Assembly (NCBI GenBank): GCA_016293615.1
Contig: JAEDDX010000006.1
Coordinates: 1 to 64,000, forward strand
Length of the DNA: 64,000 nt
Source of the DNA: Acetatifactor sp.
Lineage (GTDB): Bacteria; Bacillota; Clostridia; Lachnospirales; Lachnospiraceae
Direction: 5' to 3'
In this document: piece after piece, positions 58,156 through 64,000 of the stretch
Layout: every line of letters begins with the position of its first letter
Position numbering within the stretch: the stretch's first letter is position 1
Notes under the pieces: model-generated
The model's input: only the letters and a program-made list of their open reading frames with translations
Database searches by the model: none
Told to the model about the DNA's origin: nothing
Position numbers and translations under genes: made by a program

Positions 58156-60276
58156 TCATTCATCCAAAAATAACTGTACCCTCTTTTGCATATTCTCGCA
58201 GACCTCTTCCAGAGGTTTCTGCCCTGCGAAATAGCTTTCTGCCTCTTCCAGAATAATCTCCTGTATCTGCTTTGAATCATAACTTTCAAAAGTTGCCCCG
58301 CTTAATGCAGTCAGCAGATTGTCGGCCTGCTTCCGGCTGAGGGCATAGTCATAAGGTTTCATTTCCGCATCCAAATAAGTATGCGGTTCCATACACTTAC
58401 CGAGTTCCTGCTCCAGCTCTCCTTTCACCGTTGAAAAATCCGACCTGAGAAGATTTCTTTCCTGCATATAGTACTCCCAGAACGCATAGGCTCCGTCTTT
58501 CTGTCTGCTGTTCTCCAGGATATGCATGGTTTCTGCGTCCAGATAGTACACCGGTCTGCCGCTATCATTCGGGTATCCTTTGTGCGTAAAGGACTCTCCG
58601 CACTGATACATCAGGATGTTTTCCAACCCACCAAAGGTGCTGATTGATCTTGTCTCTAAAAACCCCTGTTCTTCCATCGCTCCGGGATTCTTCGGAAGAT
58701 TCAGTTCCTTCACTCTCTTCAAAAGACTCCGAAAGGAATCACCGTCAAAATATGCCTTCTTAGAGTCAACATCAACATACTGATCCATATTTCCCATGAG
58801 ACAGTACTGTAAAATCTCCTCCCTGTCCGGAGTCCAGCCGTCGGCTATTTTGATATTGTCCTGATAGTAGTCCAGGAACTCATCCACCGTCCATCCCGGC
58901 GTCTCCCCTGCCTTGTCCCCTGATACTCCAAAGGAAAGCAGTCCGATTCTTTTCGGGATTCCATAGACCTTCTCTCCGTCACAATAACGTGCATAGGTAT
59001 ACTCCTCGAAGGAATCCAGTGAAAAAACCGTAGATTGGTCCAGGTAAGGCTTCAGATCAGCAAACAGCCCTTTTTGCGCAAATGCCTCATAATTCTGGGA
59101 AACATACATAATCAGGATATCCGGGCTGTCTTTGGACATCATTCTGCTGATCAGCAATGCCTCTACCTCATCCATGGAACGGTCAGCCGTGTTCATGTTG
59201 TCGATTACAACCTTGTACTCTTTGCTCTGTCTGTTGAAACCGGTTATGATATCACCATAAACAAGCTCGATCATAGAAGGTGCCACCCCGGCAATTCGCA
59301 CAATCTCCCTGTTCTCCTGTTCCCCTTCTTTCCGTTTCGCCAGAGTCAGCAGTTCGACCGGCTTTTCCGTCTGTCCCATATCCCAGCAGACAAACCGGTA
59401 AGCATCCTCCTCCCGATTCTCCACAGCCAGTATTCTGCTGTACGATATATCATGCGCAAACAAATCGACTTTTTTAATCAGCTCCTCCCTGTCAGGCTGA
59501 TAACTGTACAGATACTTTTCATCAAAGCAAAGGATTCCGTCCCTGCCCGCAAATATATTGCCTGCGCCGACGAAGACAGTTCCTTTGTCCGGCTTCTTCT
59601 GTCCATCCTTCCACACCGTGAGCCGGACCTCTCCTGTGTCCGAACGATATGTTAGATACAGTTGGTTTCCGAAAAAGCAGCCGGAAACATACTGTTCTCC
59701 GGGACATGGGACGGTAGTGATTTCTTCTCCGGTTTCATCGAGTATCAGAACAGAGTCTGCAGCAATCACTGCAATACGCTCTCTGCACGCGCACATATCC
59801 CTCAACCCGGAAGCCGCCTGTGTCAGAGCCGGCAGTTCCTTTTCTGCAAGTATTACTTCTCCATCACATGAATGTCCGGTCAGAAAGAATGTATCTGAGC
59901 TGCTCAGGATTTCATAAACCACCTTCTTCTCCTCATCGTAGCAAAGCTTCTGAATGGTTCCGGACAGATTCACCTCAATCGCTTCGGGAATATCCCCGGT
60001 CAGCTTCTTGTGATAGACAGCAGTCTCGTCCTCACTTCGTCCGGCAAAGACAATGCCTTCTTCTGTTAAAACAACCATATCGCTGTACGGCTGTACCAAT
60101 GGAGTGATCAACAGATTCTGATACTCCTCCGCCAGTTCAACCAGCCGGCTTCCGACTTCTATGTTTCTATTCTCCTCCGGCTCTGCGCTGCAGCCACTCA
60201 GTGCAAACAAAATCACCGTCAGCCCCAGAATCAGCAGCTTCGTCATTAAAAAGTATCTTTTCGACTGTGTTGTCAT
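58156..60276 (-). CDS. Chimeric lipoprotein: beta-rich N-domain plus solute-binding C-domain (copy 1)
   Basis: 706 residues; ATG 60276 with GGTAGGAGATTCTCAC. Lipobox FALSGC near residue 29. Residues ~45-345 form a beta-propeller-like region (FAGRSEDETAVYHKKL.., LYLTYRSDTGEVRL). Residues ~350-700 resemble family 1 sugar-type solute-binding proteins (ITGFNRQSKEYKVVIDN, SPDILIMYVSQNYEAFAQKGLFADLKPYL). ABC permease genes are absent. A tandem paralogue lies upstream; ends share a QKRVQLFLDE-like tail. Confidence 0.78.
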   Translation of the reverse strand: MTTQSKRYFLMTKLLILGLTVILFALSGCSAEPEENRNIEVGSRLVELAEEYQNLLITPLVQPYSDMVVLTEEGIVFAGRSEDETAVYHKKLTGDIPEAIEVNLSGTIQKLCYDEEKKVVYEILSSSDTFFLTGHSCDGEVILAEKELPALTQAASGLRDMCACRERIAVIAADSVLILDETGEEITTVPCPGEQYVSGCFFGNQLYLTYRSDTGEVRLTVWKDGQKKPDKGTVFVGAGNIFAGRDGILCFDEKYLYSYQPDREELIKKVDLFAHDISYSRILAVENREEDAYRFVCWDMGQTEKPVELLTLAKRKEGEQENREIVRIAGVAPSMIELVYGDIITGFNRQSKEYKVVIDNMNTADRSMDEVEALLISRMMSKDSPDILIMYVSQNYEAFAQKGLFADLKPYLDQSTVFSLDSFEEYTYARYCDGEKVYGIPKRIGLLSFGVSGDKAGETPGWTVDEFLDYYQDNIKIADGWTPDREEILQYCLMGNMDQYVDVDSKKAYFDGDSFRSLLKRVKELNLPKNPGAMEEQGFLETRSISTFGGLENILMYQCGESFTHKGYPNDSGRPVYYLDAETMHILENSRQKDGAYAFWEYYMQERNLLRSDFSTVKGELEQELGKCMEPHTYLDAEMKPYDYALSRKQADNLLTALSGATFESYDSKQIQEIILEEAESYFAGQKPLEEVCENMQKRVQLFLDE

Positions 60277-60397
60277 GTGAGAATCTCCTACCGGTTCTTA
60301 ATTCGTACTCCGATGGCGCACAACAATCGGGCCATCTGTAATCACTGTTCCGGTTCCTTCGGCTGATAAAGGTCCATTGGTGTCAGGCACCAGATAC

Positions 60398-62668
60398 CTA
60401 TTCTCTTTCATCGAGATATAACTGCACTCTGTTTTGAATTATCTGAGCAGTTTCCTCAACTGTCTTTTGATTCTGAAAGAAATATTGAGCCTCTTCCTGA
60501 ATGATACTGCGGATTTGTTTCAGCCACATGTTATCGCTCCCGGCTTCATCCAAAATGCCCGACAGATATGCAACCGTATCTTCTGTCACCTCATATGTCA
60601 AATCAAGATAAATCGGTTCGCCGCGCTCGTCTGTCCCAGCCACCAAATGCTCCTCATGCTCTCCCAAAAGATAATCAAACTCTGTCTTCGCCACGCTCTT
60701 CAGGGAATAAAATGTCCCACTGCTCTGCGGCAGAATCATGGTTCCGTCGACGCCTTCTATCGGTTTTAAGCTTCGTAACGGATATCTCAGGACATATTCC
60801 AGAAATTCATATGCGCCTTCCTTGCAGGTCCCGTTGCGCAGCATACACATCGTATTCAGAATCTGCAGTGTCGTTACCGGCTTACCTGATGCATTGGGAA
60901 GGCCTTTATGAATCAGTTTTTCGCCACTTAATTCCGATGCAACCACATATCCTGTCACATTGCCAAACCAGGCATCCACAAGCAAATCATCATGCCTGTA
61001 TTTCTCTACAGAAGATTCGGTTTCCGTATCGGCTGTAAAGTTAAGCTTCTGAATCCCTGACAGCATGGATAGGAAAGCCTCGCTCAGACAGTTTGCTTCC
61101 CCTGATTCTAAATCAATATACTCTTCAAGGTTTCCCCTAAGACAAACATCCAGGTAATGTTCACGGGTAACCGGCTGTTCGGCAACAAGCTCCGGTCTGA
61201 CCTGCAGCCATGCAAGGAACTCCTCCACGCCCCAGCCGGATTCATTGCTGCAAGCTGATTCCTTCAAGAATAACGAAGACATCTGGCAGTATCTCGGAAT
61301 CGCATACAACCCATCCGCATAGCCAAAACAGGTATAAACATATTTTTGTATGTCTTCAGGCGATATCAGCTCAGACTGTTCAATATAGGGCAAAAGATTC
61401 TCAAGATAGCCTGCAAGATAATATTTCTCGACCTCTGTATAATCAAATACCAGCATCAGATCCGGCGATATGTCGCCCGCAAGCATCGTATTCACATCAG
61501 GGGTTGATGAGTCAACTTCAACATAATACTTCTCATTTTCATAATTGAAATCATCAATGATGCGATCTCCGATTAAGGCAGAGGCAAGGCCGAGCGGATC
61601 GTATACAAGGATTCTTCTCCGGCCGGAAGCGTCATACACTCCCTGATCTTTTCCCTGTATCGGCTCATCCGTCTCTTTTGCAGTCTTTGGAAGAAATGTT
61701 ATCAGTTGAATCGGCTCTGAGGAACTGCCGCTCCAACTGATCATTTGAAAGCATTCAGCTGTTCCGGCGAATTCACGAATCCGCTGATAATCGAACCCGG
61801 CAAACCCGCTTAAATCCAGATATTCCCTGCTCTGCAAGTCGGGCAGCGAGATCTCATACACCGCACCGGATTCCATAGCAAAGACTGTGTCCGCTTCTCC
61901 CTCTGCCAGGAAGATACCGTCTCCCGCAATACGCTTTTCCCCTTCGGTTTTTGAAGATAATACATTCAATTTTGCGGCGAAACACTCATCGTTTTGCATT
62001 CCGAGATAGGATACATAAATCTCGCCCGTCGATATCTGAATCGCACTCTGAAAACTTTTTCCGGGGCAGAGGATAGTCTGTACCTTTTCGCCTTCCTCAT
62101 TACAGATCACAATCTGTTGATGTCCCATAATCAGATAATTACCGTCTGTCAATCCACAGTGCTTTACCACGCCGGCAGCACAGATGTCCGCTTCAGCGAA
62201 CTTAATCTCTTTCGTCTTTTGACCATTCTCGCCAAATACCATGAGGAAATCCCCTGTATCTCTACGCATCAGCAGGCTGAATTCTTTTGCCGCTTCTTTG
62301 TAATCAAAAGAAAGAAGATCGCCATCCTCTGTCGTACACAGCTTTTTTGCATTCTCTTCAGATCCATTGCGGTACACAGAATACCGGATTTTATATTGGT
62401 CATTCTGAGTTTCTTCTGACACGACCTGCGGCACCACGAAATAAACTCCGTCCTTCGTCATTCTGAAGGTAAATAAATCCGGCTGAAGTACCTCCGCCTC
62501 TCCACGAAGAAAATTTTCAGAAACCTTCTTGTAATCGGCAGCACTGTGCTCTGCAGATTCAGGGGATGTTTCTGTCGCCGTATTGTCCGTTTTGGCGCAT
62601 CCCGCCAGACACAAAATGGTTCCTGCCACACCGGCCCAAAATAATAGAATGCTCTTAAGTTTTTTCAC
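60398..62668 (-). CDS. Chimeric lipoprotein: beta-rich N-domain plus solute-binding C-domain (copy 2)
   Basis: 756 residues from GTG 62668 (AGAGGG upstream). Lipobox LCLAGC near residue 24. Same plan as copy 1: beta-rich N-terminal region up to about residue 370, then the binding domain (DRIIDDFNYENEKYYVEVDSS, DLMLVFDYTEVEKYYLAGYLENLLPYI) and a QNRVQLYLDERE end. The start overlaps the stop of the truncated gene upstream (GTGA). Ligand unknown. Confidence 0.78.
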   Translation of the reverse strand: MKKLKSILLFWAGVAGTILCLAGCAKTDNTATETSPESAEHSAADYKKVSENFLRGEAEVLQPDLFTFRMTKDGVYFVVPQVVSEETQNDQYKIRYSVYRNGSEENAKKLCTTEDGDLLSFDYKEAAKEFSLLMRRDTGDFLMVFGENGQKTKEIKFAEADICAAGVVKHCGLTDGNYLIMGHQQIVICNEEGEKVQTILCPGKSFQSAIQISTGEIYVSYLGMQNDECFAAKLNVLSSKTEGEKRIAGDGIFLAEGEADTVFAMESGAVYEISLPDLQSREYLDLSGFAGFDYQRIREFAGTAECFQMISWSGSSSEPIQLITFLPKTAKETDEPIQGKDQGVYDASGRRRILVYDPLGLASALIGDRIIDDFNYENEKYYVEVDSSTPDVNTMLAGDISPDLMLVFDYTEVEKYYLAGYLENLLPYIEQSELISPEDIQKYVYTCFGYADGLYAIPRYCQMSSLFLKESACSNESGWGVEEFLAWLQVRPELVAEQPVTREHYLDVCLRGNLEEYIDLESGEANCLSEAFLSMLSGIQKLNFTADTETESSVEKYRHDDLLVDAWFGNVTGYVVASELSGEKLIHKGLPNASGKPVTTLQILNTMCMLRNGTCKEGAYEFLEYVLRYPLRSLKPIEGVDGTMILPQSSGTFYSLKSVAKTEFDYLLGEHEEHLVAGTDERGEPIYLDLTYEVTEDTVAYLSGILDEAGSDNMWLKQIRSIIQEEAQYFFQNQKTVEETAQIIQNRVQLYLDERE

Positions 62669-63096
62669 ATTACATCCCTCTTTTCTGTCCACCTGCCTTG
62701 TAAGCCGCATACACATTCTCCCCAAGTAACTTTTGTTACAATACTGTGAATATAACCTTGTTCATTGATTCCTTGCACTTCTGCGGTCTCACTAATAGTA
62801 TAATAAGTCCGATGATTATATCTATGTTCTCCATAATCACGCTCCTTATCTCCTTTTATCACCTGATCAATCAACAGTTTCCTGTAACTTCCCCCTGATA
62901 CCGGCTCATATCTGTCTACCCAGTCAAGATATGTGGTCCTGACTTGCTGATCGGTCTTTTCCAATGCTGTTACCTTAACGATCAGTTGGGCACCGTCTTC
63001 CAAAGAATTGTAATCAAAAACATACGGCCTGTCGGATCCCCCTATGTACACTATCGGCAATGCCTCTTCTTTTGGCTCCTCCGCTCTTGTTCCGCA
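62665..63096 (-). pseudogene. Lipoprotein gene that has lost its signal peptide
   Basis: The open frame runs on 12 codons upstream of the TTG at 63060 and reads SAGCGTRAEEPKEEALPIVYIGG: a lipobox-like AGC (Cys at 63096-63094) with no signal sequence and no Met before it. The frame closes at a stop inside the end of the preceding gene, whose TAG is 7 bp away. It looks like a deletion fused two lipoprotein genes, leaving this one without its 5' end. A 131-residue cytosolic product from TTG 63060 is possible (KEEA region has an AGAGG). The body (TYLDWVDRYEPVSGGSYRK) matches no family I know. Confidence 0.55.
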
Positions 63097-63103
63097 CCCG
63101 GCG

Positions 63104-63961
63104 CTATTTCTTGAGATAAATCACAGTTCCCTCCGGCGTACCATACCCATAGACTCCGTCACCGTAATCCCGGAAGTACAATGTACGGCCGTACGGTTCT
63201 TTCTCCCGGATATGGACTGTGGAATACTGCTCCGGATTCTTGACTGCTTTCTTCGTGACCACGGTGCTCTGATAAAGATCACCGAGGAAATAGACATCTT
63301 CCGGCTTTTCACCTGAGAGCGTCCGCAGAGTATCAGGCTGCTTCCTGACTCCATATATTTCAGCATTCAGAGGGTTCAGAATCCTATCCAGCAGATCTTT
63401 TCCGGACTCAATGCGGATATCATTCAAATGATAGAAAATCACGAGCTCACAGATCGTATTTCCGTGCCCATCTTCCTCCGGAATCGTAAGTGCGACCAGA
63501 TGCTCCGGGTCATACTCGCCAAACTTCCAGACAGTTCCCTGTCTGTGCTCATCATCTGCCTTTGCGGCATCATCATACCAAGCGTATACATCCGAATACT
63601 TACCGTCATCATTCAGATCCCCATACACCGGCTTGACAAATACTTCTCCGTATACATCGCCTAACTTCTCAAGCGGGAAATCTGTGAGCGACTTTTCGCC
63701 CGTGTCGAACGGCTGCTCCATCTCATAGGCAAAGCAAAGATGGTCGCCCCGGCCGGCCGTATAGACCCTGCCGTTATATGTCAGGGATTCAAAGCCAAAG
63801 TCTACAGGGCTCGGCAGTTTATCCGTGTATGCATCAAATTCCTGCTGATACAATTCATCAAGCACGGCAGGCGTCAGCTTGGGCAAAGAGACCCCGCGAT
63901 TTCCACAGCTGCATAAGAGCAGACAAGCGATACATTCAACCAGCAAAAATACCCTCTTCAT
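63104..63961 (-). CDS. Lipoprotein of unknown function
   Basis: 285 residues; ATG 63961 with AAGGGGTATTTT. Lipobox LLCSCG at about residue 19. Residues ~110-130 (YGDLNDDGKYSDVYAWYDD) form an EF-hand-like acidic loop, as in surface proteins with calcium-binding loops. The C-terminus (YFRDYGDGVYGYGTPEG) looks like a beta-rich repeat. Not recognised; lies next to the truncated lipoprotein remnant. Confidence 0.65.
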   Translation of the reverse strand: MKRVFLLVECIACLLLCSCGNRGVSLPKLTPAVLDELYQQEFDAYTDKLPSPVDFGFESLTYNGRVYTAGRGDHLCFAYEMEQPFDTGEKSLTDFPLEKLGDVYGEVFVKPVYGDLNDDGKYSDVYAWYDDAAKADDEHRQGTVWKFGEYDPEHLVALTIPEEDGHGNTICELVIFYHLNDIRIESGKDLLDRILNPLNAEIYGVRKQPDTLRTLSGEKPEDVYFLGDLYQSTVVTKKAVKNPEQYSTVHIREKEPYGRTLYFRDYGDGVYGYGTPEGTVIYLKK

Positions 63962-64000
63962 AAAATACCCCTTACATCAATCTTAATTGTGCAATGACTG

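Overview
The window looks like a chromosome segment of a Lachnospiraceae-type Clostridia (Firmicutes). Supporting signs are strong GGAGG ribosome sites, the glgC-glgD-spoVG and murC-dnaD-dnaC-prs blocks, a DUF6145-like gene beside dusB, and a Tn1549-like conjugation module. It has two parts.

(1) Positions 1 to about 25,950 are the right part of an integrative conjugative element (ICE), AT-richer than the rest, with every gene on the minus strand. Read in transcription order (high to low coordinates) it holds: a hairpin; three small genes with four copies of one DNA-binding-like domain (DUF6462-like); about 500 bp of structured noncoding DNA; micro-genes; a ParM-like actin and ParR-like partner; a lipoprotein; a 1792-residue thioester/Cna-B surface adhesin with an LPQTG anchor, bracketed by two terminators; an XRE regulator; DUF5688, RadC-like and toprim/primase-like genes; a 32-bp-phased repeat array and a candidate oriT; MobC and a relaxase; PcfB-like and VirD4/TraG coupling proteins; then VirB2-like, VirB6-like, DUF4313, PrgI (VirB3-like) and VirB4 transfer channel genes. 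No integrase is present; it may lie at the other end, outside the window. The element abuts the 3' end of lysS, which supplies the last codons of the junction.

(2) From 25,956 to 64,000 is chromosome. Minus: greA-lysS behind a consensus promoter, and argF-birA-DUF6145-dusB. Plus: a GT2/flavoprotein/two-SMR cassette that resembles a lipid-linked sugar synthesis and flipping set. Minus: a GH74-GH31 xyloglucan pair without signal peptides, a small helical protein, and an amino-acid ABC transporter. Next comes a group suggestive of peptide maturation: an ER-type S26 peptidase divergent from a PqqD-HprK-like fusion across a perfect palindrome, with a convergent ABC exporter. Minus: pth-mfd and glgC-glgD-spoVG. 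Plus: murC, then a seven-member DnaA-box cluster, dnaD-like, dnaC/dnaI-like loader and prs. The window ends with four minus-strand lipoprotein-type genes: two large chimeric solute-binding lipoproteins, one gene that has lost its signal peptide, and one more lipoprotein.

No tRNA, rRNA, CRISPR array, insertion sequence or antibiotic-resistance gene was seen. The most interesting items are the DnaA-box cluster, the 32-bp phased repeats beside the candidate oriT, the structured region at 24.3-24.8 kb, the lysS/ICE junction, the PqqD-HprK/S26/ABC group, and a terminator hairpin that hides the ribosome site of the next gene.
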